From positions 1-21,834 of the forward strand of contig NZ_QRZF01000036.1 of NCBI RefSeq assembly GCF_003464595.1: a stretch of DNA of 21,834 nucleotides. The letters are read 5' to 3'. Each line of letters starts with the position of its first letter. The first letter of the stretch is position 1. This document shows, one piece after another, positions 14,383 through 21,528 of this stretch. Made by a program: the position numbers and the translations under genes. Below the pieces are notes generated by a model. The model was not told where the DNA came from and searched no databases. It was given only the letters and a program-made list of their open reading frames with translations. This DNA comes from Bacteroides intestinalis (lineage in GTDB: Bacteria > Bacteroidota > Bacteroidia > Bacteroidales > Bacteroidaceae).

Positions 14383-14530
14383 CTTCCTGCAACCAGCCGT
14401 TATCCAACAGCCGGGTTAAATGCGTCCTCCCTATCTCGGCCGTCCCTTGCAGGACGACACAGCGGTCTTTCTCCTGGAGCTTTCTTAATTCCTCCAGTGA
14501 AGCCGCCATTTTCTCCGCCATTGTTGCCAT
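14378..14530 (-). pseudogene. Truncated small ORF, wHTH-like N-terminus (50 aa)
   Basis: From an ATG at 14528-14530 the minus strand reads MATMAEKMAASLEELRKLQE, then KDRCVVLQGTAEIGRTHLTRLLDNGWLQEA. It stops at 14378-14380, inside the first bases of rteA sequence. The middle looks like a winged-helix segment (AEIGRTHLTRLLDNGWLQE), as found at the N-terminus of some AbiEi-like or Fic-associated proteins. The gene is cut at the rteA junction (about 14380-14384), so its real family cannot be decided. A promoter and three 24-bp repeats lie upstream, showing the gene once had its own regulation. Confidence 0.45.
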
Positions 14531-14560
14531 AACCGTTTTTATTTAGATTCTGATTATTTT

Positions 14561-14639
14561 CGTGCAAATACTCGTTTTTAGACACGTGTAAATACTCGTT
14601 TTTAATTATGTGCATTTACTCGTATTTGTTGCAAAAATA
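14561..14639 (-). promoter_or_regulatory. Three 24-bp-spaced repeats and promoter
   Basis: The motif CGTGCAAATACTCGTTTTTA recurs with changes. The ACTCGT core lies at 14570, 14594 and 14618, i.e. exactly 24 bases apart. A minus-strand -7 element TATTTTTG (complement of 14632-14639) directly precedes them, so the repeats fall in the transcript leader of the truncated gene at 14378-14530. An autoregulatory operator array is likely; a small iteron set is an alternative. Confidence 0.55.
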
Positions 14640-14657
14640 CAATATTTGTTCCGATAA

Positions 14658-15296
14658 TCAGCTACTAATGAAGTCTTTTTTTACTTGTTGTATCGTTGAA
14701 ACGGCCTTTCCCGTGAGCTTCGCCACGTTCCGGATCGAGTAGCCTTTCTTTAACAAGGCGATCGCCTCCCGGTATTCCTCTTTCCTCTGTTCGGCCGTTT
14801 TCCGGCTTCCCGGCTTCCGTCCCAGCCTGCCCCCTTTCTGGATGTACAACTCCCGTCCGCTATTAAGGCGGTCGATGATCCCCTGGCGTTCGATTGCGGC
14901 CAGTTCCCCCAATAGGGTAGTGATCAGAGAGGACAAGGGGTTTACCGTCTTGTCCGGCCGTAACGTTTCCAGGTTCAGGTTTTGAATATACACGCATATT
15001 TTATGCGTGTGCAGCGTATCGAGTGACTTTAGGATCTCCAGGGTTGAACGCCCCAGGCGTGAGATCTCGGTCAGCAACAACATATCCACCCGGTTCTGCG
15101 GATCTGTGCAGTATTCCAGGCAACGGCTTAAAACCGGGCGTTCGATATTGGCCTTTCGTCCGCTTATCTTTTCCTCAAAGACCGCCGTCACCTCGTACCC
15201 CCGTCCGGCTGCGAACCTCTCCAGATCGACAACCTGCCGTTCGGTCGATTGCCTGGCCGACTGCGAGCTTACACGTGAATAAATAACCACATTCAT
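14658..15296 (-). CDS. Serine recombinase, resolvase type (212 aa)
   Basis: Second serine recombinase in the window and clearly different from the one at 1779. It begins MNVVIYSRVSSQSARQSTER with nucleophile Ser10. It continues with LLLTEISRLGRSTLEILKSL and LLGELAAIERQGIIDRLNSGRE, the conserved catalytic and dimer-helix motifs. A basic linker GGRLGRKPGSRKTAEQRK leads to a C-terminal helix-turn-helix (KKGYSIRNVAKLTGKAVSTIQQVKKDF). Likely resolves plasmid dimers or cointegrates; its site is not visible. An AAAGGG sequence ahead of the ATG at 15296 may serve for ribosome binding. It lies between the 24-bp repeats and the candidate small RNA. Confidence 0.9.
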   Translation of the reverse strand: MNVVIYSRVSSQSARQSTERQVVDLERFAAGRGYEVTAVFEEKISGRKANIERPVLSRCLEYCTDPQNRVDMLLLTEISRLGRSTLEILKSLDTLHTHKICVYIQNLNLETLRPDKTVNPLSSLITTLLGELAAIERQGIIDRLNSGRELYIQKGGRLGRKPGSRKTAEQRKEEYREAIALLKKGYSIRNVAKLTGKAVSTIQQVKKDFISS

Positions 15297-15390
15297 CCCT
15301 TTTGCTTTTGTTCTTCCTTATCTATTGTTTTAATCACCTTATCCACCTCTTTCAAGGAGGCATTATTTCCGGATCTATCCAAAAAAGAAA

Positions 15391-15421
15391 TTCGCTAATT
15401 AACCTATAATTACTATCTTTG
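15391..15421 (+). promoter_or_regulatory. Promoter of candidate small RNA
   Basis: -33-like TTCG (15391-15394), 19-base spacer, -7 TATCTTTG (15414-15421). The expected transcript start is about 15428. No protein start with room for a leader follows within 100 bases. Confidence 0.55.
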
Positions 15422-15427
15422 CATTGT

Positions 15428-15504
15428 AATGCTTGGTAAAGCCTCTGTTATCAAAACACGTAACCAAGTCAAGGATATACCCGTTCATCAAGAACGGGTT
15501 TTTC
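15428..15504 (+). ncRNA. Candidate small structured RNA (~77 nt)
   Basis: Bounded by a Bacteroidota promoter on the left and a strong terminator on the right. CTTGGT (15432-15437) can pair with ACCAAG (15463-15468), extendable by a G-U pair, enclosing a 25-base loop. The terminator stem follows 10 bases later. It points toward the 3' end of the RhuM gene (15538). A leaderless peptide of 41 codons from the ATG at 15429 overlapping that gene is possible but less likely. The size and position would fit a copy-control or antisense RNA, though no complementary target was found. Confidence 0.45.
15479..15504 (+). terminator. Intrinsic terminator of the small RNA
   Basis: ACCCGTTC (15479-15486), loop ATCAA, GAACGGGT (15492-15499), then TTTTTC. 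On the other strand the stem lies 34 bases beyond the RhuM stop but lacks a clear T-run. Confidence 0.8.
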
Positions 15505-15537
15505 TTTTGCGACAGCCCATTCATAAGACAAAGGATA

Positions 15538-16374
15538 TTATAACAGGTCAGTAATCACAGCCGCCGGAATATCCAGCTTTGAGAAAGCGAACATCTTTTT
15601 CCCCAGATCCTTTAACGAGGCTCCGATATGGTACACGTCCGTTTCATCAACGATCAGGAAACGGTCGTGACTGTCCCGGTACGTCCTGATGTCGATAGGT
15701 GGGTACTGGCTGTTATGCCTGTCAAGATCAAGTTGGAGTTGCTGCGTGATACGCTGGGTGTAAATGGTGGCCGAGACACCGACGCTGCGTTTACTCAACA
15801 TGAGCAAGACCGTTTCGTCCACATAGTTGTCGATAAGCACGATCGAACGCCTGGCCGACTTTACCAGATCGGTAGCGAACTTGTACGCATCGAAAATCTG
15901 GCCGTTATAAAAAATGCCTTCGACCGGGGGCAAGGCAGTACGCACAAAAAAATCTATCTTCTCGGTATGTTGAGCGACAGTCCTTTCAAGTTCTGACAAA
16001 CGTTTATTAATGGAATACCCTTTTAAAAGATAGTCCTTTAAAACCTTATTCGCCCATTGCCTAAATAAAATACCTCTTTTACTATTGACACGAAACCCAA
16101 TGGATATGATCGCATCCAAATTGTAATAAGTCAGATTGCGCATCACTTGCCGTTTGCCTTCCTGTCGAACTGTTCGGAAATCCCGAACAGTTGAACTTTC
16201 CTCTAATTCTTTCTGATCATATATGTTTTTTATATGCTCGCTTATATTTGCTTTGCTGGATTGAAAAAGATCCACAATTTGCGCCTGTGTCAGCCAAACG
16301 GTTTCATCTTCCAGCCTCACTTCCAACTTGACCGCTTCATCCGGCTGGTATAATATGATTTCTCCCTGTTCCAT
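15538..16374 (-). CDS. RhuM-family protein with PLD-like C-terminus, intact (278 aa)
   Basis: Intact counterpart of the frameshifted gene at 539-1391. The N-terminal DNA-binding part (TVWLTQAQIVDLFQSSKANISEHIKNIYDQKELEE, residues ~24-58) resembles RhuM/Bro-N proteins. It is followed by LDAIISIGFRVNSKRGILFRQWANKVLK, the most typical RhuM block. The C-terminal half (KFATDLVKSARRSIVLIDNY... DSHDRFLIVDETDVYHIGASL) resembles a phospholipase-D-like domain with HDRFLIVD, an H-x-R-x4-D variant of the HKD motif (Lys replaced by Arg). Only one such motif is present, so dimerization would be needed for a full active site. It follows the 109-residue gene by 3 bases. Role unknown; association with mobile elements suggests defense or plasmid maintenance (inference). 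Confidence 0.8.
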   Translation of the reverse strand: MEQGEIILYQPDEAVKLEVRLEDETVWLTQAQIVDLFQSSKANISEHIKNIYDQKELEESSTVRDFRTVRQEGKRQVMRNLTYYNLDAIISIGFRVNSKRGILFRQWANKVLKDYLLKGYSINKRLSELERTVAQHTEKIDFFVRTALPPVEGIFYNGQIFDAYKFATDLVKSARRSIVLIDNYVDETVLLMLSKRSVGVSATIYTQRITQQLQLDLDRHNSQYPPIDIRTYRDSHDRFLIVDETDVYHIGASLKDLGKKMFAFSKLDIPAAVITDLL

Positions 16375-16377
16375 TAC

Positions 16378-16707
16378 TTATTTACCTTTTCTTAATTCAT
16401 CAAGCCTCTGCATCGCACCGCTGAACTTCTCACTAAACATCATATCATCGGGCAAAACAAACCAGGTGGGAATACCTCTCGACTGTGGATTACCTATACA
16501 TTCATCTTGCCCGTTCTGTTTGCGGTAATCGTCCCATTCACTATAAGCGATGTTCCAACGAATACCTAATTTATAGGTATTTTCCCATTTAATAATAGCC
16601 AGTGAATAGGCCGGATCATCTTTGCCGTCATAAATCACTTCTACAACTTCAACCATCCCTTTAGGGGAATTTATAAACTTCGGATTTTTATACGAATAAG
16701 TGCTCAT
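16378..16707 (-). CDS. Hypothetical protein, RhuM partner (109 aa)
   Basis: Not recognised. First gene of a two-gene operon with the RhuM-PLD gene: stop and start codons are 3 bases apart. The protein is soluble, aromatic-rich and without transmembrane segments. Notable stretches are FINSPKGMVEVVEVIYDGKDD, LGIRWNIAYSEWDDYRKQNG and SRGIPTWFVLPDDMMFSEKF. The ATG at 16707 is preceded 27 bases upstream by a -7 element TATCTTTG (16734-16741, minus strand). An antitoxin, adaptor or nuclease cofactor role for the RhuM partner is a guess from position. The frameshifted RhuM copy lacks this upstream gene. Confidence 0.7.
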   Translation of the reverse strand: MSTYSYKNPKFINSPKGMVEVVEVIYDGKDDPAYSLAIIKWENTYKLGIRWNIAYSEWDDYRKQNGQDECIGNPQSRGIPTWFVLPDDMMFSEKFSGAMQRLDELRKGK

Positions 16708-16733
16708 GTCTTTTATTTTTTATTTATAGCACA

Positions 16734-16787
16734 CAAAGATACTCAAAAACAAATATATACATATATACATACGTATGATTAACGTAT
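16734..16787 (-). promoter_or_regulatory. Promoter and palindrome upstream of the RhuM operon
   Basis: -7 element TATCTTTG (16734-16741, minus strand). About 27 bases further upstream is the perfect 10-bp palindrome CATACGTATG (16768-16777), next to alternating ATATAC repeats (16752-16767). Possible operator; the protein that binds is unknown. Confidence 0.45.
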
Positions 16788-16824
16788 AAAAACATTTATG
16801 GTTATTCTAATCTTTGATTAATTC

Positions 16825-16961
16825 CGGTACAGAAACAAAACGTACCGAAAGGTGGAAACCGGATTTATTTCGGTACGCTTCCCCGATCGGCACAAAAAAC
16901 ACGCAAAAAACGAAAAATACTACTTTTAGTATTTTAGTATATTAGTTTTTGACTATATTTG
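16825..16961 (+). promoter_or_regulatory. Centromere-like inverted repeat and parA promoter
   Basis: CGTACCGAAA (16841-16850) and TTTCGGTACG (16868-16877) form a perfect 10-bp inverted repeat with a 17-base loop; a third CGGTAC lies at 16825-16830. Further on, three tandem 8-bp units (TTTTAGTA, TTTTAGTA, TATTAGTT) occupy 16924-16947. The -7 element TATATTTG is at 16954-16961. The parA ATG follows at 16994. The inverted repeat is the best parS candidate and the 8-bp units the best operator candidate, because small ribbon-helix-helix ParB proteins usually bind short tandem repeats. Confidence 0.55.
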
Positions 16962-16993
16962 CGGACATGACAACCATTTAAAAAACTGAATTT

Positions 16994-17752
16994 ATGAGCA
17001 AAGCAAAAGTAATCTCCGTATTGAATCACAAAGGGGGAGTAGGAAAGACTACAACCACGATCAACCTGGGCGGCGCGTTACGTCAAAAAGGGTACAAGGT
17101 TCTTTTGATCGACCTTGACGGACAAGCCAACCTGACTGAATCGCTGGGCTTCTCTGCGGAGCTTCCCCAAACGATCTACGGCGCGATGAAAGGCGAATAC
17201 GACCTGCCGATCTACGAGCATAAGGACGGCCTTAGCGTTGTTCCCTCCTGCCTGGATCTCTCGGCCGTTGAAACGGAGTTAATCAACGAGGCCGGGCGGG
17301 AACTTATCTTAGCCCACCTTATCAAGGGCCAAAAGGAAAAATTCGATTATATCCTGATCGACTGCCCCCCCTCGCTGTCGCTGCTCACGCTTAACGCACT
17401 GACGGCCTCGGATCGGTTGATTATCCCGGTTCAGGCTCAATTCCTGGCAATGCGTGGAATGGCCAAACTTATGCAGGTCGTCCACAAGGTGCAGCAACGT
17501 TTGAACTCGGATCTTTCGATCGCCGGGGTCCTGATAACCCAGTACGACGGAAGAAAGAACCTGAACAAGAGCGTTTCGGAACTGGTACAGGAAACATTCC
17601 AGGGCAAAGTGTTCAGCACCCATATACGCAACTCCATTGCGCTGGCCGAAGCCCCGACACAAGGGCAGGATATTTTTCACTATGCCCCCAAATCTGCCGG
17701 GGCAGAGGACTACGAAAAGGTATGTAACGAACTGCTAACAGAAATAAAGTAA
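16994..17752 (+). CDS. parA: ParA-type partition ATPase (252 aa)
   Basis: Walker-type ATPase that forms a dynamic pattern on the nucleoid and pulls plasmid copies apart. The deviant Walker A motif KGGVGKTT spans residues 13-20, IDLDGQAN (39-46) is Walker A', and LIDCPPSLSLLTLNAL (121-136) contains Walker B and the switch region. The N-terminus is short, with no separate DNA-binding domain, so this is the small type Ib ParA that leaves repression to its partner. It precedes the ribbon-helix-helix gene at 17757 by 4 bases and follows the inverted repeat and promoter at 16825-16961. Normal length and complete motifs. Confidence 0.92.
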   Translation: MSKAKVISVLNHKGGVGKTTTTINLGGALRQKGYKVLLIDLDGQANLTESLGFSAELPQTIYGAMKGEYDLPIYEHKDGLSVVPSCLDLSAVETELINEAGRELILAHLIKGQKEKFDYILIDCPPSLSLLTLNALTASDRLIIPVQAQFLAMRGMAKLMQVVHKVQQRLNSDLSIAGVLITQYDGRKNLNKSVSELVQETFQGKVFSTHIRNSIALAEAPTQGQDIFHYAPKSAGAEDYEKVCNELLTEIK

Positions 17753-17756
17753 CCAT

Positions 17757-18014
17757 ATGGCAAAGAAGAACGATTTAAAAAACAGTATGTCGGCCGGGCT
17801 GACCGGGGGATTAGACAGCCTGATCCAATCCACGGCCGGGCAAAAAGAGGCTCAAAAGCCGAAGAAAGCGAAAACCGTGCATTGTAATTTTGTCATGGAC
17901 GAAACCTATCACCAGAACTTAAAGCTGATCGCGATCCGCAAAGGCGATTCGCTAAAATCGGTATTGCAAGAGGCTATATCTGACTACTTGGATAAAAACA
18001 GTTCCCTGCTATAA
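17757..18014 (+). CDS. ParB-like ribbon-helix-helix protein (85 aa)
   Basis: Small partner of ParA. The N-terminal half is flexible and basic (SAGLTGGLDSLIQSTAGQKE, QKPKKAKT). This is typical of partition partners whose tail stimulates the ParA ATPase. The C-terminal half, residues ~39-81 (KTVHCNFVMDETYHQNLKLI... DSLKSVLQEAISDYL), has the strand-helix-helix pattern of the ribbon-helix-helix/CopG fold for DNA binding. Likely binds the centromere repeats upstream of parA and represses the operon. It starts 4 bases after the parA stop. No sequence identity to classical ParB (sopB type) is seen. Confidence 0.8.
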   Translation: MAKKNDLKNSMSAGLTGGLDSLIQSTAGQKEAQKPKKAKTVHCNFVMDETYHQNLKLIAIRKGDSLKSVLQEAISDYLDKNSSLL

Positions 18015-18133
18015 CAGCGTATCGGGAATATACAGGGCAAACACTCCACAAAAGAAATTCTCCAGGAAAAAGGTACGCAAAAAGCACCCCTACACATCAA
18101 AAAGTATATTGAAAATGCGATTCCCTATAAAGA

Positions 18134-18180
18134 ACCCGTTGGCAGGATTAATCTTGCGTATGTTTAACCTGCCAACGGGT
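18134..18180. terminator. Perfect 13-bp hairpin between convergent operons
   Basis: ACCCGTTGGCAGG (18134-18146) and CCTGCCAACGGGT (18168-18180) are exact reverse complements around a 21-base loop. In the minus direction the stem is followed by TCTTTAT, so it probably terminates the fimbrial operon (stop at 18203) and blocks read-through from parAB. The unusually long loop also makes a recombination or protein-binding site possible. Confidence 0.5.
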
Positions 18181-18202
18181 ACGATATTAATAAACGTTTG
18201 GA

Positions 18203-19345
18203 TTAAGGTTGGGGTTGGACGTTTACGTCTTTATCTGCATCAACCCAGCCTGTTGTCTCTGCATTAAACTGGATCGGATTCAACACAGCCACTCCCTGAT
18301 CAGTATAACCACCACCGAAAATCAACGTGTAGATATGACGCTTGCCCGCTACCCATGTATCTCCGAACGGAACATAAATTGTTCCGTAACTATCTGCTGA
18401 ACCCAACAGATAACCTCCGGACTGCTGGATTTTGCAGGTGATCGACAGGTAACATTGATGCGCACCGTCGGCTTTTATCTTGGTATTGGTGGCTTCTTCG
18501 GAAACTTTCCATGCTGTCAGCTTCTGTGGTATATTCAGCATAGGAGTTTTTTCGGAAATATCGGTAGCTGTGGTATTACTATTGACCTCGATGGATTTGC
18601 CTTGCACTACGGTAATAAAACCTCCTCCTGTAGAGCTTTCAGGCCAATCACCCACAGCCCAACTTCCCGTTCCATCGGCTGTCGCAGGCAATGTGTAGAC
18701 GCCGCCCATTTTTACATTAAAAATCTTGATGTCCTTTATATTCACCTGCATGTTATCGTATTCGGTCTTTGCTTTGAATACGACCTGTGACAGAATATGC
18801 TTGAAGTTAAATTTCACTACTCCGTTGTTCTTGTCTTTTGTCTGGCCTTTGGCTATGGCATACATCACGTCGTAGTTTTCATGAGCATTGATACCAGATC
18901 CATACTCATCGGAGCAGGAATAAGTTATCTTTTGAGTATCCTTGGTGGCTTCCCACATATAACTCCACTGCATGGCTTCATCAACCGTTCCGGGATTGAA
19001 TGCGTAAAAGTCCAAAGCCTCGGTAGGCCAATAACGAAGGTCGCTCGCATTTTTATAATCCCACTTACCATTATTGTACACGATATTCACTCCGTCATGT
19101 CCAAAATCCGTGTCTACCTTTCCCATGAAGGCAGTACCATCCGCCGTAAAAGCGAACACGTCGAAATCGGTGTTCTTCAAGTTGGTGTTGGTAGTAGGGG
19201 TAGCCCTCGTTTCCGCCGCATTACTTAACACGTTAAAACCAATCGCATTCCGTGAGGAGGTTTCCACATTCGCAATCTCCTCGTCTGAGCAACCCATGAG
19301 TAGAGCTCCAAAGATTGCCCAAAGCATTACTGTACTTTTTTTCAT
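18203..19345 (-). CDS. Fimbrillin-family (Mfa-like) lipoprotein (380 aa)
   Basis: Structural fimbrial subunit, exported and probably surface-exposed. From the ATG at 19345 the protein starts MKKSTVMLWAIFGALLMGCSDEE: a type II signal peptide with lipobox LMGC, Cys19, followed by SDEE, which agrees with the Bacteroidota lipoprotein export signal. AETRATP (Arg47) is a likely protease processing point for strand-exchange assembly. The body (LRYWPTEALDFYAFNPGT, VVKFNFKHILSQVVFKAKTE, WVAGKRHIYTLIFGGG) has the repeated beta-strand pattern of Mfa-like/fimbrillin proteins. The longer start nine codons upstream (19372) would hide the signal peptide and is rejected. Last gene of the operon; 45 bases separate it from the DUF5119 gene. 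Confidence 0.85.
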   Translation of the reverse strand: MKKSTVMLWAIFGALLMGCSDEEIANVETSSRNAIGFNVLSNAAETRATPTTNTNLKNTDFDVFAFTADGTAFMGKVDTDFGHDGVNIVYNNGKWDYKNASDLRYWPTEALDFYAFNPGTVDEAMQWSYMWEATKDTQKITYSCSDEYGSGINAHENYDVMYAIAKGQTKDKNNGVVKFNFKHILSQVVFKAKTEYDNMQVNIKDIKIFNVKMGGVYTLPATADGTGSWAVGDWPESSTGGGFITVVQGKSIEVNSNTTATDISEKTPMLNIPQKLTAWKVSEEATNTKIKADGAHQCYLSITCKIQQSGGYLLGSADSYGTIYVPFGDTWVAGKRHIYTLIFGGGYTDQGVAVLNPIQFNAETTGWVDADKDVNVQPQP

Positions 19346-19390
19346 AAATAAAAATAAATCAAATTGATACATATAATTAATAAACTCATA

Positions 19391-20311
19391 TTACAACACT
19401 ATATCCATATTCACATCATCCCAATCATCAACGTCCACATCAAATCCCGCACCGTCACTTCCCGGCTCGGATGGAACCTCATAATCAAAATTCAACACCA
19501 GATGCACATCACCGACATGCCCCACTACCGGGACATCATGCACTTGGCCGCTCACGTCCTGTTCCAATACAGACATGCTGCCTGAACGGTTCTTGAGATA
19601 CAACCGGAAAACATTGGGCTCTCCTTCAAGTGCGGAATGTCCAAACGTATAGAATCCGCCTATAATCTGATTCCGTGAAACCATTCCATCAAAGAGCAGG
19701 CTCTCCGAAAGACCGGCGGGCAAACTGTCGGCGGACATGTTAAGCGAGCCGGACATGCCGGAAAGAGCGGCCCGCAAATCCGCCACCCTATCCAGTCCCC
19801 GAAGACCGTTCACCTCATACGTGTAGTGACATACCATGTTTACGGGAGTCAGCCGTACTATCTCCGCGCTTCCTCCCGGAATGTCCTTGAGGATAACTTC
19901 GTCTATATGGTCGCCACACAGCCAAGGTGGGGTGACAGCCATTGTCCGGTTATCCGGCGACTGCACATCACGCGTATCGGCAGTAAAAAGCGTGTAACTG
20001 CCGTTTTCTTTCCAAACCATCCCGTCGGTATCGTAGTTGAAGCAAATTACCCGGTAATCATTCTCGGGAAGCTCCACTTCCCCATCCTCTCCTCCGGGGA
20101 AATCAAATATCCACGTGTTGCTTTCATCGTCGGTCGGATAAAATACGACCCTCATGCCTTCAGGCTTGTCATGATTAGAAATCTTGGTCCAGTCGAATAT
20201 TACCCGCACCGTGGCAAAGTGCGGATGATCGTAACATAAATCCTTATGCTCACAAGCCGTCAGTCCTATCCATAAAAATATGAACACCAGACTAAAGCGT
20301 ATCCGTATCAC
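19391..20311 (-). CDS. DUF5119-type fimbrial lipoprotein (306 aa)
   Basis: The N-terminus MIRIRFSLVFIFLWIGLTAC is a lipoprotein signal peptide with Cys20, followed by EHKDLCYDHPHFATVRVIFDW, the characteristic opening of DUF5119 proteins found in Bacteroidales fimbrial clusters. Blocks such as MRVVFYPTDDESNTWIFDF, ENDYRVICFNYDTDGMVW and AEIVRLTPVNMVCHYTYEVNG agree with that family and a beta-sandwich fold. The acidic tail (GFDVDVDDWDDVNMD) is notable. Its start codon overlaps the stop of the DUF3575 gene (20308-20311), so the two are translationally coupled. Probably an anchor or tip protein on the outer membrane; the precise role is not established. Confidence 0.8.
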   Translation of the reverse strand: MIRIRFSLVFIFLWIGLTACEHKDLCYDHPHFATVRVIFDWTKISNHDKPEGMRVVFYPTDDESNTWIFDFPGGEDGEVELPENDYRVICFNYDTDGMVWKENGSYTLFTADTRDVQSPDNRTMAVTPPWLCGDHIDEVILKDIPGGSAEIVRLTPVNMVCHYTYEVNGLRGLDRVADLRAALSGMSGSLNMSADSLPAGLSESLLFDGMVSRNQIIGGFYTFGHSALEGEPNVFRLYLKNRSGSMSVLEQDVSGQVHDVPVVGHVGDVHLVLNFDYEVPSEPGSDGAGFDVDVDDWDDVNMDIVL

Positions 20312-21528
20312 TGCCTGCCTCCTTTCTTCCGGCTATAATTCCCCCGCCCGATCAACCACACCAAAGAGATACCCGCCTTGGTCGGGCCGAACCAGCGGCG
20401 GTTTTTAGTGGTCTGCCATACATAGTGACCGTCCAAAGGGATGTACTCCTTGTACGATCCTCCAAGGTAGCCGATTCCCAACGTGAAATCCACATTGAAC
20501 CGATGTCCCACAGGTAACGAGTAGCCGTAAGCCACGCCTCCCCCGTAACTCCATTTATCCCCCAAGTAACCTTTCCCACCCAATTCGAAATCATAGGTGA
20601 CGATCTGCCCGTACAATCCGACATGATGCCCGGAAAACGGTTTTTCCACCGCTCTCCGACCGAACCAGCGGCGCAACTCCACATCTCCCCCATAGATACG
20701 CCAATAATTATGCTTCCGATCACTTTTCCACCAGGCATACATCCAATTCCCGGCCACAGACCAGTTCTTCCCCAAACAGAACTCAACCCCGATGTCAGGT
20801 ATCAAAACAGCGTCATAAAGCAAGTTTGTTTTCACCGCCATGCAAAACGGCCGTTTCTTTACCGGAGCTATGACGGTAACGGTATCACGGATGCACAACG
20901 TATCACGTGTATGTATATATACCGTATCTCTGACGGGATTTATCGGATCACTATCATAGCATATTTTCACCATCGACGAACGAAGTTTCGGAAAATGGAA
21001 TTTATACAAATATGAGTATGGCCTCCCCCCTTTCAGTCTTTTCAGTTCTCCCCCCCAATAAGGGCTGTCCTGGTTTTCCAAACGTACGATCTTCTCCAAC
21101 AAACGAAGGACATCCTCCCTCTCCGGAACATTCACATCCGCTCTCACCATCGTTATAAGTCCGTTCCAGTCGCTTCCCGAAAAATGAAAATCCCTCTCCA
21201 ATACCGGAATCTTTATATAAGGTGATATATACCGCCACAAAACCTCTGCTCGTTTTTCAGACAGCCTTCCATTCAACAGCCCCCCTCCTTCCGGGGAAGC
21301 TCCTCCTATTATTTGAATTTTCCTGATAAGACGGACGGAGTCGTTCAATGCGGAACAGATTTTAGCAAACCGCTCCATCTCGTTCCCATTGTCAAGTAAA
21401 CATGTATCTATATTTACCTTTCCTTGATGAAAATAGATCCTTACCGAATCACGCTTCTCCTGAGCGGATATTTCTCCGCTTATACTCAACACGAGCACGA
21501 ACAATACACATTTAATATAAAAAAACAT
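20308..21528 (-). CDS. DUF3575 outer-membrane protein with OmpA-like domain (406 aa)
   Basis: The first ~22 residues (MFFYIKCVLFVLVLSISGEI, cleavage after SA) are a signal peptide. Residues ~25-120 resemble an OmpA-like peptidoglycan-binding domain: VRIYFHQGKVNID, then IQIIGGASPEGGGLLNGRLSEKRAEV. After a linker (VYIHTRDTLCIRDTVTVIA) the C-terminal ~180 residues, starting KRPFCMAVKTNLLYDAVLIP, form the DUF3575 beta-barrel (alternating aromatic strands: WSVAGNWMYAWWKSDRK, FNVDFTLGIGYLGGSYKEY). Such proteins head many Bacteroidales fimbrial operons and are thought to anchor fimbriae to the outer membrane. First gene of the operon; promoter at 21602-21633. No sign of damage. Confidence 0.85.
   Translation of the reverse strand: MFFYIKCVLFVLVLSISGEISAQEKRDSVRIYFHQGKVNIDTCLLDNGNEMERFAKICSALNDSVRLIRKIQIIGGASPEGGGLLNGRLSEKRAEVLWRYISPYIKIPVLERDFHFSGSDWNGLITMVRADVNVPEREDVLRLLEKIVRLENQDSPYWGGELKRLKGGRPYSYLYKFHFPKLRSSMVKICYDSDPINPVRDTVYIHTRDTLCIRDTVTVIAPVKKRPFCMAVKTNLLYDAVLIPDIGVEFCLGKNWSVAGNWMYAWWKSDRKHNYWRIYGGDVELRRWFGRRAVEKPFSGHHVGLYGQIVTYDFELGGKGYLGDKWSYGGGVAYGYSLPVGHRFNVDFTLGIGYLGGSYKEYIPLDGHYVWQTTKNRRWFGPTKAGISLVWLIGRGNYSRKKGGRQ

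Noticed and set aside
14400..14615. 71-residue minus-strand ORF with repeated KNEYLH
   Set aside because: Its repeats are the translation of the 24-bp DNA repeats, and the better start at 14530 in another frame gives a more protein-like sequence.
18134..18180. XerC/D dif-like site in the hairpin loop
   Set aside because: TTGCGTATGTTTAA is only loosely similar and the strong stem fits a terminator; no recombinase evidence.
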